Shown here piece by piece: positions 27,001-35,329 of a DNA stretch of 64,000 nt (the stretch's first letter is position 1; each line of letters starts with the position of its first letter). The DNA comes from a bacterium. GTDB lineage: Bacteria; CAIWAD01. The notes beneath the pieces were generated by a model that did no database searches, was not told the DNA's origin, and saw only the letters and a program-made list of their open reading frames with translations. The stretch is from contig JAUIFJ010000001.1 in NCBI GenBank assembly GCA_030429345.1, positions 1 through 64,000 on the forward strand, given 5' to 3'. The translations under genes and the position numbers were made by a program.

Positions 27001-27345
27001 ATGAAGATTCGACTGGAAGAGATCGCGCACGCCCGCAGCGGGGACAAGGGCCCCCACTCGAATGTCGGCATCGTCTTCGGCCACGAGGATGTATACAAGT
27101 GGGCCCTCGCGGTCCTGACCGAGGAGCGGGTGAAGAAGCACTTCGAGGCCATCGCCCTGGGGAAAGTCATACGCTACGAGCTGCCCAACCTGTGGGCGCT
27201 CAACTTCATGCTGGGCGACAGCCTGGGCGGCGGCGGCAGCCTCTCCCTTAAGAACGACGCCCAGGGCAAGACCCACGGCCAGGCGCTCCTGCGCATGGAA
27301 GTCGACCTGCCCGACGAGCTGGCGGAGCATCGCCTGGAGCTCTAG
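27001..27345 (+). CDS. AtuA-like C-terminal ferredoxin-fold protein
   Basis: The 114-residue product (IAHARSGDKGPHSNVGIVFGHEDVYKWAL..., YELPNLWALNFMLGDSLGGGGSLSLKNDAQGKTHGQALLRMEV) matches the domain that in many AtuA proteins is fused to the DUF1446 part. Two bases separate it from the upstream gene, so the two products probably form one complex. The GDKG and LGGGGSLSL segments are family hallmarks. Confidence 0.85.
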   Translation: MKIRLEEIAHARSGDKGPHSNVGIVFGHEDVYKWALAVLTEERVKKHFEAIALGKVIRYELPNLWALNFMLGDSLGGGGSLSLKNDAQGKTHGQALLRMEVDLPDELAEHRLEL

Positions 27346-27371
27346 CCCAGGCCGTATACCCTGAACACAGG

Positions 27372-27406
27372 AACGCCCCGATCCAAGGATCGGGGCGTTC
27401 TTTTTG
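27372..27406 (+). terminator. Intrinsic terminator after the AtuA pair
   Basis: ACGCCCCGATCC and GGATCGGGGCGT form a perfect 12-pair stem with a three-base loop, followed by TCTTTTTG. It lies between convergent genes. The opposite strand has only a weak T-tail. Confidence 0.92.
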
Positions 27407-27432
27407 TGTCTGCTGCTGAAGCGCCAGGCGGG

Positions 27433-30400
27433 CTACTTCAGGTCTTGGGCCGCCTCAGGCGAGAGAATGCCTGTACTGCGGCTCAATTCACCCAGCTCGG
27501 GCAGCGGAAGGTCCGGGTGGGTATCCGCCACCCGCAGGCCGTCCTCGTCGATGGCGGACACGCGCAGGAAGCCCATGTCCGTGATGCCGACGGCATGATA
27601 GAACAGGTTGAGATCGGTCAGGTCCGTACTCGAGAAGCCGGGGCTGCTGAACAGCATGTTGTCGTCATAGATCAGCATGTAGTAGTCCACGGTGATCGGG
27701 TCGCCGTTGATGTCCTGTGTCACAGGCGTCCACTGGGCGTTGACGATGGCCTGCCCCGCCGAGAAGTCCACGGGAGTCATCGTCAGGTCCGTGATCGCCG
27801 CCGGAATGCGGCTGGACAGGTTCATGTAGACATACACCGTCTCGGGATCGTTGTACATGCTGTTGTCGACCGTGACGGTCGCCCTGTAGCTGCCGACGGC
27901 GTATCCGGCGCCGTTCGCGCCGAAGGTCACCGTGGCATAGGAGCTCAAGGCGGGCACGGTTCCGCTGGCGGGGCTGACGCTCAGCCAGGGCGTGCTCTCG
28001 TTGTTGGTGTAGTTCATGAGCGACAGGAAGGGCTTGCCGTATCGCAGGACCTCGCTGGCCGGTGTCACGGAGGTGGTGAAGATCCTTGCCGTGGCCTTGG
28101 CGCGCTTGCCGGCCCAGGCGACAATGTTCTCGATGCTCTCGCCAAGGCTGCAGTCGAAGTACTGGATGCTGTGCTCCATGGGAGCGCCGTAGATCAGCAT
28201 GCCCGTGGCCTTGTTGACGACCATGGCGTTGCCGCCGCAGTCGCTGGTCGCCAGCGCCGTCCAGCCCATAGCCGGAACCGTCAGCGTGTGATGCACGGCG
28301 GAACTGCCCTGGGCGTCGTCTCCCACGCCGTAGACCAGGGCATCGATCGACGGATGAACGATGCTGCAGGTGCCCCAGGTGGTGGTCACACCGCCGGCGA
28401 CCGTAAGCCCTTCCGTGAGGGAAGATGTGGCCGTTCCCTGGATCAGGACGCCGCCACGCTCGTTGTAGCTGTCCAGCTTGGAAATACTGGCCATGATGTT
28501 GTCATGGGAACTGACGCTGACCGGAGAGGGCACAATCACGATGCCGTAGGGATCCAGGTCCGTGGAAGCCAGATCCGCGGTCGGAATCACGGTGTAGGCA
28601 TAGCCCTGGGCATCCAGCTGGTCACGCCATTCGCTGCCGCCGTAGGGATCCTGGTCCTGTACGACCGCCACGGAGATCGCGGTCGGCGGATAGATGCTCA
28701 TCTTGCCGGAGTTGTTTGTCATCCGCACTTCGTAGCTGGCTTCCTCCGGCAGCTCTTCATAGCCGTCCTTGGCAACGACGACACCGTACCAGCCCGCTTC
28801 CGGGAAGGCCGTGCTGCTGCCGAAGGTCAGGCTCTCCACGGGCGTGGCCGCGGTCTGCGAGGCCTGCAGATACTCTACGCGAGACATGTAGTCCTCGGCA
28901 GGGTAGACATACAGGTCCAGATCCACGTCCTGGTTCGAATCCAGATCCAGGGTCCAGGAGTCGGTCAGGGCGGAGGCGCTGACATAGAACTCGAAGACAT
29001 CCAGGATCTCGTCGGACTCGATCATGCCGCAGATGCGATTGCCGTCGATGAGGGACTCGCCGCGACTGTAGTTCTTCGTCACACGCATGTTGGCGGTTTC
29101 GCCGTCAAAATTGAAGACGCCCGCCTGGTATTCCCCGGTATACCCGGCCACGTTGCGGTTGGCGATCACCCAGTCCGGCTGGCCGCTGGCGTAGGCCGAG
29201 GTGGCCAGGTAGCTGTCGAAGCCGTTGGTGCTGGTGGCGGGATCGTCGTGCAGGCGGATGTCGTAGTCCGCCGTCGTCGAGAGCGGCTGGACGGCGAAGA
29301 TGTTCCACCAGCCCGACTCCGTGCCCTCGAAGCCGTCGCAATTGGGATAGGTGTAGGTGCTCGTCATCTTGGCGGGCGGATCATTGCGCTCGACAGATGC
29401 CTCCGCGCCCATGTCGTAGGGGCTCCAGATCCACTGGGTGTAGTCGATGTTGTCGCTCTCGTTCGTCTCGCAGACCTCGTCGTTGTAATCCAGCTCGATG
29501 TGCAGGGAATGACGCCCGCCGCGCACCGTGATCGGCCCGAAGTTGTTGTAGTACTGGTAGCCGCTCCAGGTGTTGCCGCCCCAGGTGTACCACCAGACCC
29601 AGGCATCATCGAGGAAGATGCGATTGTAGGGACCGGGGTGATACGAGGGCGAGTTGGCCTGCCGCGCAATGGCGTTCATGTAGGTGCCGTCGGTAGTGTT
29701 CCCGGGCAGCGTGCCCGTCACGAGGCAGCTTCCGCTGTTGGCGCCCGTCGTGTTGCGGGGAACAATGGCGTTGCTCCAGCCGGCGGGGGTCGGCGCATCG
29801 TAGTCGGGAGCATACCAGCCGACCTCGCCCCAGCGGGGACCGGTCAGCGCGGCCAGCATGCGCGTGCGCTGTCCGGCCGAGAACACCGTGCGGCAGGTTT
29901 TGCGGCTGTAGCTCATGATGTTTTCCGGGTCCGGATTATAGGACCGGAAGGCGAAGTTGCAGTAGATCGTTGAGCTGCCCGTGTAGTTGCAGCTCGTGTT
30001 CACGTTGCCTGTTCCCAGGGTCGGATCGGCAGGCGTATCACAGACCAGGTCGCCCGCGCTGCCGCAGTTGCTGCCGTCGGGACATTCCGTGCCATTGGCC
30101 GTCTCGTGGGTGTGCAGCAGGTCGAAGTAGTGGCCGATCTCGTGCGGGAAGGTCGACGGGTTGCTCGAAAGACCGACGCAGCCGTTGGCGAAGGAGATGC
30201 CCTGCTCGTTGGCCGGATACCAGCTGAAGGCGCTCTGGCCGCAGTAGCCGCGATCGTAGTCGACGAAATAGCAGTCGATGGCATTGGGCTGGTTGTTGAT
30301 CTGGATCAGGTTGTCGCGCTCGCCGTCCGTGGTCAAGGTGTAGTACGCCGAGCTGTTGATCTCGTCCTGGTAGGCGACATAAAAGCAGATGCCCGTGCCG

Positions 30401-30711
30401 GCAAAGGCGTCGGCCAGGTCGATCATGGCCTGGTCGAGCTGGGACTGGGGAATGCCTCCCGTGCCGTTGTCGTAGGTCACCACGTGGAAGGCCAGCGGCA
30501 CGTGATATGTCGCCACATCCCGCTCGTCGTAGTCGTAGAAGCCTTCCTCGACGCGCTGCTGGTAGATGGCCGCGTCCTCTTCCGAAAGGGTCAGGCCGCA
30601 TTCGTCATGAACGGGCAGGTTCCCGTCGGGGGAAAAACCGAGTCCGGCGTCCGCCATGGCGGCGGAGGCAAAGAGGGACAACCCGATGGCCGTCAGGAGA
30701 TGCTTCTTCAT
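27433..30711 (-). CDS. Secreted M43-type metalloprotease (pappalysin/cytophagalysin-like)
   Basis: The 1092-residue protein has a signal peptide (MKKHLLTAIGLSLFASAAMA). Its metzincin zinc site is HEIGHYFDLLH (His190, Glu191, His194, His200), with a Met-turn at Met266 (ENIMSYS) and paired Cys typical of M43 enzymes. A long C-terminal half carries beta-sandwich-like modules, for example the propeptide-convertase-like EILDVFEFYVSAS...LDLDSNQDVDLDLYVYPAED and an ASH-like LSVSPASGTVPALSSYATVTF. It lacks the FlgD-like C-terminal sorting domain seen elsewhere in the window. Its start overlaps the stop of the coiled-coil gene (ATGA). Confidence 0.88.
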   Translation of the reverse strand: MKKHLLTAIGLSLFASAAMADAGLGFSPDGNLPVHDECGLTLSEEDAAIYQQRVEEGFYDYDERDVATYHVPLAFHVVTYDNGTGGIPQSQLDQAMIDLADAFAGTGICFYVAYQDEINSSAYYTLTTDGERDNLIQINNQPNAIDCYFVDYDRGYCGQSAFSWYPANEQGISFANGCVGLSSNPSTFPHEIGHYFDLLHTHETANGTECPDGSNCGSAGDLVCDTPADPTLGTGNVNTSCNYTGSSTIYCNFAFRSYNPDPENIMSYSRKTCRTVFSAGQRTRMLAALTGPRWGEVGWYAPDYDAPTPAGWSNAIVPRNTTGANSGSCLVTGTLPGNTTDGTYMNAIARQANSPSYHPGPYNRIFLDDAWVWWYTWGGNTWSGYQYYNNFGPITVRGGRHSLHIELDYNDEVCETNESDNIDYTQWIWSPYDMGAEASVERNDPPAKMTSTYTYPNCDGFEGTESGWWNIFAVQPLSTTADYDIRLHDDPATSTNGFDSYLATSAYASGQPDWVIANRNVAGYTGEYQAGVFNFDGETANMRVTKNYSRGESLIDGNRICGMIESDEILDVFEFYVSASALTDSWTLDLDSNQDVDLDLYVYPAEDYMSRVEYLQASQTAATPVESLTFGSSTAFPEAGWYGVVVAKDGYEELPEEASYEVRMTNNSGKMSIYPPTAISVAVVQDQDPYGGSEWRDQLDAQGYAYTVIPTADLASTDLDPYGIVIVPSPVSVSSHDNIMASISKLDSYNERGGVLIQGTATSSLTEGLTVAGGVTTTWGTCSIVHPSIDALVYGVGDDAQGSSAVHHTLTVPAMGWTALATSDCGGNAMVVNKATGMLIYGAPMEHSIQYFDCSLGESIENIVAWAGKRAKATARIFTTSVTPASEVLRYGKPFLSLMNYTNNESTPWLSVSPASGTVPALSSYATVTFGANGAGYAVGSYRATVTVDNSMYNDPETVYVYMNLSSRIPAAITDLTMTPVDFSAGQAIVNAQWTPVTQDINGDPITVDYYMLIYDDNMLFSSPGFSSTDLTDLNLFYHAVGITDMGFLRVSAIDEDGLRVADTHPDLPLPELGELSRSTGILSPEAAQDLK

Positions 30712-31193
30712 TTGGCACCTCCTTCAACCGTAGTCGAGGGAACCGCCTTGGCGGGCGCCTTCCGCGCGGCCGCGGACGAGCGCTGCTCCTCCGCAAGCTT
30801 CTCCTCCAGGGTTACCAGAGGCTGCGTGCTGCGGCGTTCCTCGGCGGGAGCCATCAGCCGCTCGCGTTCGGCTTCGGCGCGATCCGCTTCTTCGATGCGT
30901 CCGGCGAGGCGGCACTCCTCCGCCAGGATCTCCAGGCGACGCAGTTCCGTCTCTTCCTTGATGCGCATGATTTCCAGCTGGATCGCTTCCTCGCCGCTAC
31001 GCGAATGCTGCACTTCCAGCTCCTGGATCTGCTGACGCGCTTCCGCCATCAGCGCGGGAATCCGACTGGCAACCTGCCGGCTGGACAGTTCCACCTGATT
31101 CGCGCTTCCTGCCTGCGGGGCAGGCGCATCCTGCTCGGCAAAGGCAAGGGAGGAGATCCCGATCAAGGCCGCAAGGCCGATTGACTTCAACAT
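30708..31193 (-). CDS. Secreted coiled-coil protein encoded with the protease
   Basis: The 161-residue product has a signal peptide (MLKSIGLAALIGISSLAFA). A charged, almost uninterrupted helix follows (about residues 35-135; VASRIPALMAEARQQIQELEVQHSRSGEEAIQLEIMRIKEE...), then an Ala/Lys/Pro-rich tail. No family was recognised. Translational overlap with the metalloprotease points to a partner, chaperone or inhibitor of that enzyme, but this is inference from position only. Confidence 0.65.
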   Translation of the reverse strand: MLKSIGLAALIGISSLAFAEQDAPAPQAGSANQVELSSRQVASRIPALMAEARQQIQELEVQHSRSGEEAIQLEIMRIKEETELRRLEILAEECRLAGRIEEADRAEAERERLMAPAEERRSTQPLVTLEEKLAEEQRSSAAARKAPAKAVPSTTVEGGAK

Positions 31194-31468
31194 GAAGCCC
31201 TCCTGTCAATTGGTTGTACTGTGTGTTGCTGTGGTTTGACGAAGGCCCGCAAACAACAATCCCCCATACCCGGGCCGATCAGTTCATAGAGCTGATCTCA
31301 GCCAGGAGATGGGGGACGATTCCTGGAGCGTTCATGAGACAGATTGAGCAAGAACTGTGCCTCATCCGCGGGGCCGACACTTCCCGCCCCTGTCTCGCAC
31401 CCAGTATGGCGCTGGCGCTTCCCTGCTGGAGTGACGGCAATCACAATGTGAATACCGGGACACAAAAA
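31194..31468. other. Intergenic region with nested inverted repeats
   Basis: No credible gene lies in this stretch. It contains two nested inverted repeats: an outer pair ATCCCCCAT (31259-31267) with ATGGGGGA (31309-31316), and an inner pair GATCAG (31277-31282) with CTGATC (31292-31297). It lies upstream of the coiled-coil/protease operon on the minus strand and may be a leader structure or an operator. The rest shows nothing recognisable. Confidence 0.4.
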
Positions 31469-31493
31469 GACGCCGGCTTGCTCGGCCGGCGTC
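31463..31493 (-). terminator. Intrinsic terminator of the small TPR-like gene
   Basis: Read on the minus strand, GACGCCGGC and GCCGGCGTC pair across a seven-base loop and are followed by TTTTTGTG. It is placed 50 bases after the stop of the gene at 31543-32154. Confidence 0.9.
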
Positions 31494-31542
31494 CAGTCAA
31501 CTGTCCATTCTGTTCAGGATCCGCCGATTCCGTCGGGAATCC

Positions 31543-32154
31543 TCACTTTTCCTTGCGGATGCGTTTCTTCAGGTCCTTGCCATCCAGATCCTCCGGAAAA
31601 TGCCGGCAATAGGCCTTGATCCATTTCCAGGCCTCCTCTTTCTGGCCCAGCCGCAGGGACGCGATGGCCATGTCGAATTCGACTTTTTCCTCGATTGCCA
31701 GGTCTTCATTCAGTTCGATCAGCCGAGCGCCCGTTTCCTTGATTCCCGGCGCCAGTCCGACTTTTCGGTAGGCGCTGAACAACCTCAGGACGGCGATCCA
31801 TTCCAGCTCCTGATCCTCGATGGCGTGCTTGTAGGCATTTACGGAGTGGCTGAAAGCTTCCCTCTGGTCAAAGACATCCAGCCAGGAGAACAGGTCGCCC
31901 AGCAGAATCCACTCCATGGACCCGAATTCACTTTGTGTGGGCCGGTCATAGGCCCATTCATTCAGTTCCCGAAGCTGCAAGTCGAATTCCTTGCGGCTCA
32001 GGCTGTCCATGGGCGTCTGTTCCATGCGCTCATGAGTTGTACTGAGGTACTGAATGCTGGCCTGCAGACTGTCCTGCAGACTGTTGGGAACGGCCTGGGC
32101 CCCCGCCATGTGCAAGGGCAACAAAACGAAGTGAAGAAAAAACAAGAGTCTCAT
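31543..32154 (-). CDS. Secreted helical (TPR-like) hypothetical protein
   Basis: The 203-residue product has a signal peptide (MRLLFFLHFVLLPLHMAGAQA) and a helical body with paired amphipathic helices (WAYDRPTQSEFGSMEWILLGDLFSWLDVF..., AIASLRLGQKEEAWKWIKAYCRHFPED). The last part resembles a TPR. No specific family was recognised. The start at 32154 was chosen over 32211 because it gives a clean signal peptide. It is divergent from the TetR gene. Confidence 0.65.
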   Translation of the reverse strand: MRLLFFLHFVLLPLHMAGAQAVPNSLQDSLQASIQYLSTTHERMEQTPMDSLSRKEFDLQLRELNEWAYDRPTQSEFGSMEWILLGDLFSWLDVFDQREAFSHSVNAYKHAIEDQELEWIAVLRLFSAYRKVGLAPGIKETGARLIELNEDLAIEEKVEFDMAIASLRLGQKEEAWKWIKAYCRHFPEDLDGKDLKKRIRKEK

Positions 32155-32226
32155 CGATTTCTCCTTGGTGGAAGCGAAAAAGGTACGAGAAAACCCGCAG
32201 GAGAGTTGCACCTCTGCTCAAATGTT

Positions 32227-32269
32227 CTGACTATTTGCGCCTTCTGACCGATTCACCATTTTCAGTCAG
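32227..32269. promoter_or_regulatory. Possible TetR operator in a divergent promoter region
   Basis: CTGACT (32227-32232) and AGTCAG (32264-32269) form a spaced inverted repeat, with a related CTGACC between them. It is AT-rich by local standards and lies 29-71 bases before the TetR gene. Autoregulation of the efflux operon is plausible but the site is only a candidate. Confidence 0.3.
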
Positions 32270-32297
32270 TTTGCAATTTTCATCAAATGAGGGCCCA

Positions 32298-32894
32298 ATG
32301 GCCAGAACCGACCGCAGAGATTTCATCCTGGATGCCGCCGAGCACTTGTTCCAGCGCTTCGGCTACCGCCGAACCATTGTCGATGACATCGCCCGGGAAG
32401 TGGGCATAGCGAAGGGCAGCGTCTACCTGCACTTCAAGACCAAGGAGGAGATCCTCCTGGCGCTTTTCGAACGCGATATGTCCCACCTGGACCAGAGATT
32501 GAAAGAGGAATTGAGCCAGGAACCAGTGGCGGCGGATCAGCTCCGCCTGCTGATCCGCATCATGACTTCCCTGGTCGAGGATCAGCCCGTGCTGGCCAAG
32601 ATGCTGCTCGGCGACAACAGCCTGGAGCTTCCTCCCGAACTCAGCAGGCAATGCTGCCACAACAAGGATTTCGCCTTCGGACACATTCCGGGAATCCTGC
32701 AGAAGGGAATCGAACAGGGCGAGTTCCGCGAGGACCTGGACATCCAGGCCGTGATCCCCCTGATCGTGTCGTTCTTCCATATCCATTTCCATAACCGGGA
32801 GCACAACTGGATCGACGTGGAGCCTGAAGCCTTCATGGAGGCCATGCTTCGTGTGCTCTTCCGTGGCATTCTGAACATGAAAGGGAACGAGTAG
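32298..32894 (+). CDS. TetR-family regulator of the adjacent efflux operon
   Basis: The 198-residue product has a TetR N-terminal DNA-binding domain (RRDFILDAAEHLFQRFGYRRTIVDDIAREVGIAKGSVYLHFKTKEEILLALFERDM) and a divergent helical ligand-binding domain. It is the first gene of a four-gene operon (regulator, outer-membrane factor, adaptor, RND pump). Its stop directly abuts the ATG of the outer-membrane factor, so it probably controls its own operon. Confidence 0.92.
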   Translation: MARTDRRDFILDAAEHLFQRFGYRRTIVDDIAREVGIAKGSVYLHFKTKEEILLALFERDMSHLDQRLKEELSQEPVAADQLRLLIRIMTSLVEDQPVLAKMLLGDNSLELPPELSRQCCHNKDFAFGHIPGILQKGIEQGEFREDLDIQAVIPLIVSFFHIHFHNREHNWIDVEPEAFMEAMLRVLFRGILNMKGNE

Positions 32895-34235
32895 ATGAAA
32901 CCCCTGCTGCTGGCCGCGCTTCTGTGCGTCCCTGCGGCCTGGTCCGCGGAGTTCAACCTGCCACCCGGGCAGGCCGTCGACTACCTGCTGGAACACAGCC
33001 GCAGCTACCAGAAGAACCTGGCCGACCGCGAGGACGCCCGCCAGGACGTACGCAGTTCGCGCGGAAGCGCCCTTCCCAGCCTGGATGCCGAACTGGTGTA
33101 TACACGCCTTGGGAACGTCAGCGAATTCGAACTGCCCGGCGAAGAGAACGAGGATCCGCTGGTCCTGCAGACCGCCGCCGAGGACAACTACACCGGGTCG
33201 CTCAGCCTGACCCAGCCCGTCTTCAACGGCGCAGTGTTCTACGCCATCGGCGTGGCACGAAGCTACAACCGCCTGGCCGAGTACAGGCTGCACGCCTCCC
33301 GCAACGACCTGGTGCGGGACTTCCTCCAGCAGTATGCCCAGGTGCTGATGCTGGAGGAACTGGTCGACCTGAACAGCCAGGTCGTATCACAAACCAAGGC
33401 GCACTACGACGAGGCCCTGCTGCTGCACGAGATCGGCTCCCTGAGCCGCTACGATCTGCTGCGCAGCGAGGTCGAGTACCTCAACAGCATTCCGGCGCTG
33501 CGAGACGCGGAAAAGTCGCTCGAGCTGGCCGAGAACGCGCTGCGCATGCAGCTCGACCTGGAAGCGGACACGGAGCTCGCGCTCCAGCCCTTCTTCCTGG
33601 AACTGGACCTGCCGGGAACGGTGGAAGCTTCCGTGAAACACGCCAGGGAGCGCCGGCCGGAACTCCATGTAGCACAAAGCGCGGTCGAAGGCTACGAGCG
33701 CGGCGTCAAGGTCTATCGTTCCGACCAGTGGCCCACCCTGACGGCCTTCGCCAACGCGCAACGGGCCAACGTGTGGGACATGTTTTCCGGGACGGACGAC
33801 TGGGAGAACACCTGGAATGCCGGCCTTAGCCTGAACATTCCCGTCTTCTCCGGCTTCCGCCGCGACGCACAGGTCCAGAAGGGCCGCATGTCGCTTCGGC
33901 GCGCGAAGGCGGACCTGGGCATGGTCAGCGACCAGGTCCAGATGGAGACGCGCGCAGCCTGGGCCGAGCTCGACCGCAGCCGCTCCGACCTGGAGGCCTG
34001 GAGGCACAATGTCGAGGCGGCGGAAGAGGGTCTGGCCATCGCCCGCCTGCGCAACGAGAACGGGGACGGCAGCGGCCTGGAACTGCGCGACGCCCTGACG
34101 GCGCGCAAGCTGGCCGGCGTCAATCTCGCCCAGGCCGAGTACCGGCTCCGCACGGCCCAGATCGAGATGGCGCACGCGCTGGGAGTCATGGATACAGTGG
34201 AATACCGCACACAGCTTGAAGGAAACGAAGAATGA
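32895..34235 (+). CDS. Outer-membrane efflux factor (TolC family)
   Basis: The 446-residue protein has a signal peptide (MKPLLLAALLCVPAAWSA) and the duplicated helical-barrel plan of TolC/OEP proteins. Paired repeats include AEDNYTGSLSLTQPVFNGAVFYAI and DWENTWNAGLSLNIPVFSGFRRDAQVQKGR. It forms the outer-membrane exit duct for the RND pump encoded downstream. It starts immediately after the TetR stop and ends overlapping the adaptor gene by four bases. Confidence 0.93.
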   Translation: MKPLLLAALLCVPAAWSAEFNLPPGQAVDYLLEHSRSYQKNLADREDARQDVRSSRGSALPSLDAELVYTRLGNVSEFELPGEENEDPLVLQTAAEDNYTGSLSLTQPVFNGAVFYAIGVARSYNRLAEYRLHASRNDLVRDFLQQYAQVLMLEELVDLNSQVVSQTKAHYDEALLLHEIGSLSRYDLLRSEVEYLNSIPALRDAEKSLELAENALRMQLDLEADTELALQPFFLELDLPGTVEASVKHARERRPELHVAQSAVEGYERGVKVYRSDQWPTLTAFANAQRANVWDMFSGTDDWENTWNAGLSLNIPVFSGFRRDAQVQKGRMSLRRAKADLGMVSDQVQMETRAAWAELDRSRSDLEAWRHNVEAAEEGLAIARLRNENGDGSGLELRDALTARKLAGVNLAQAEYRLRTAQIEMAHALGVMDTVEYRTQLEGNEE

Positions 34236-35329
34236 GGCAGATCGTCAACCAACCGCGCCATCGCGTGATCCAGCTTGCCGGCGCCGGTCTGCTGGCCCTG
34301 CTCCTGGCCGCCTGCAGCAGCTCGACGGCCGAGGAGGCGAAGGAATCCGGCAACCGCGTGGAAGCCGCCAGCCGCGAAGTGCCGGTCAACGTCAGCATCG
34401 AGAGAGTATCCCCCACCTCCTTCCAGTCGAGCATGAGCGTCGTCGGCGAGGTGGACAGCGAACACAACGCCACCCTTTCGGCCCAGGCCTCCGGAGCCCT
34501 CGTCCGCGTGATCCACGACCGCGGGGCACAGGTCGCGAAGGGCGACACGCTGCTGGAGATCGACAGTCGGCGCGCCCGCGCGGCCTGGGAAATGGCCGCC
34601 GCTTCCCACGACAACACCCGTCTCGACTTCGAGACCGTGAAACGCCAACACGAGCAGGGACTGGGAGTCAGCGCCACTGACTTCCGCAAGGCGGAAAATG
34701 CCCTGCGCATGGCCAAGGCCCAGCTTGCCGAAGCCGCGGTGGGCCTGGAGAACTGTTTCGTGATCGCCCCCTTCTCCGGACTCGTGGACGAGCGCTACGC
34801 CAAGCTGGGCGAGCTGGTCACGCCGGGAATGCCCCTGCTGCGCCTGGTGGACAACGAGCACCTGAAGGTCGTCTGCGGAGTGCCGGAGAACCTTGCCGGC
34901 TTCCTGGAAGTCGGCAAGCGGGCGGATGTCCACGTGCGCGAGGCCGACCTGCATGCCGAAGGAGTCGTACGCTGGGTCGCCGCGGCGGTCAACACGCGGG
35001 ATCGCACCATCCAGACCGAGTTGAGCCTGAGTGACGGCGCCGGCGAACTGAAGCCGGGCATGGTCTGCGAGGTGGTCATCAAGCGCCGCTCGCACGAAAA
35101 CGCGATCGTCGTACCCTTGACCGTGATCCAGCAGTCGGACCACAAGGACTACGTATACGTGGTCGAGAACGATCGCGCCGTCAAGCGCAGCGTGACCAGC
35201 GCCGAAAGGGACGGCACGCGCGTGCGCCTGAGCTCGGGCCTGAACGCCGGGGACAACCTGGTGGTCAAGGGCTTCCGCAGCGTGGTCGACGGCCAGGCGG
35301 TCAAGATCGTGAAGGGAAGCGCCGAATGA
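34232..35329 (+). CDS. RND efflux periplasmic adaptor lipoprotein (HlyD/AcrA family)
   Basis: The 365-residue product carries a lipobox (LLALLLAACSS) and the membrane-fusion plan: lipoyl half-motif (GALVRVIHDRGAQVAKGDTLLEID), helical hairpin, second lipoyl half (NCFVIAPFSGLVDERYAKLGELVTPGMPLLRLVD), beta-barrel and membrane-proximal domains. It links pump and outer-membrane factor. Overlaps of four bases on both sides (ATGA) bind it into the operon. Confidence 0.95.
   Translation: MRQIVNQPRHRVIQLAGAGLLALLLAACSSSTAEEAKESGNRVEAASREVPVNVSIERVSPTSFQSSMSVVGEVDSEHNATLSAQASGALVRVIHDRGAQVAKGDTLLEIDSRRARAAWEMAAASHDNTRLDFETVKRQHEQGLGVSATDFRKAENALRMAKAQLAEAAVGLENCFVIAPFSGLVDERYAKLGELVTPGMPLLRLVDNEHLKVVCGVPENLAGFLEVGKRADVHVREADLHAEGVVRWVAAAVNTRDRTIQTELSLSDGAGELKPGMVCEVVIKRRSHENAIVVPLTVIQQSDHKDYVYVVENDRAVKRSVTSAERDGTRVRLSSGLNAGDNLVVKGFRSVVDGQAVKIVKGSAE

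Noticed and set aside
31214-31612. 132-residue plus-strand ORF
   Set aside because: It runs through the inverted repeats and the terminator and into the 3' end of the opposite-strand gene; composition is not protein-like.
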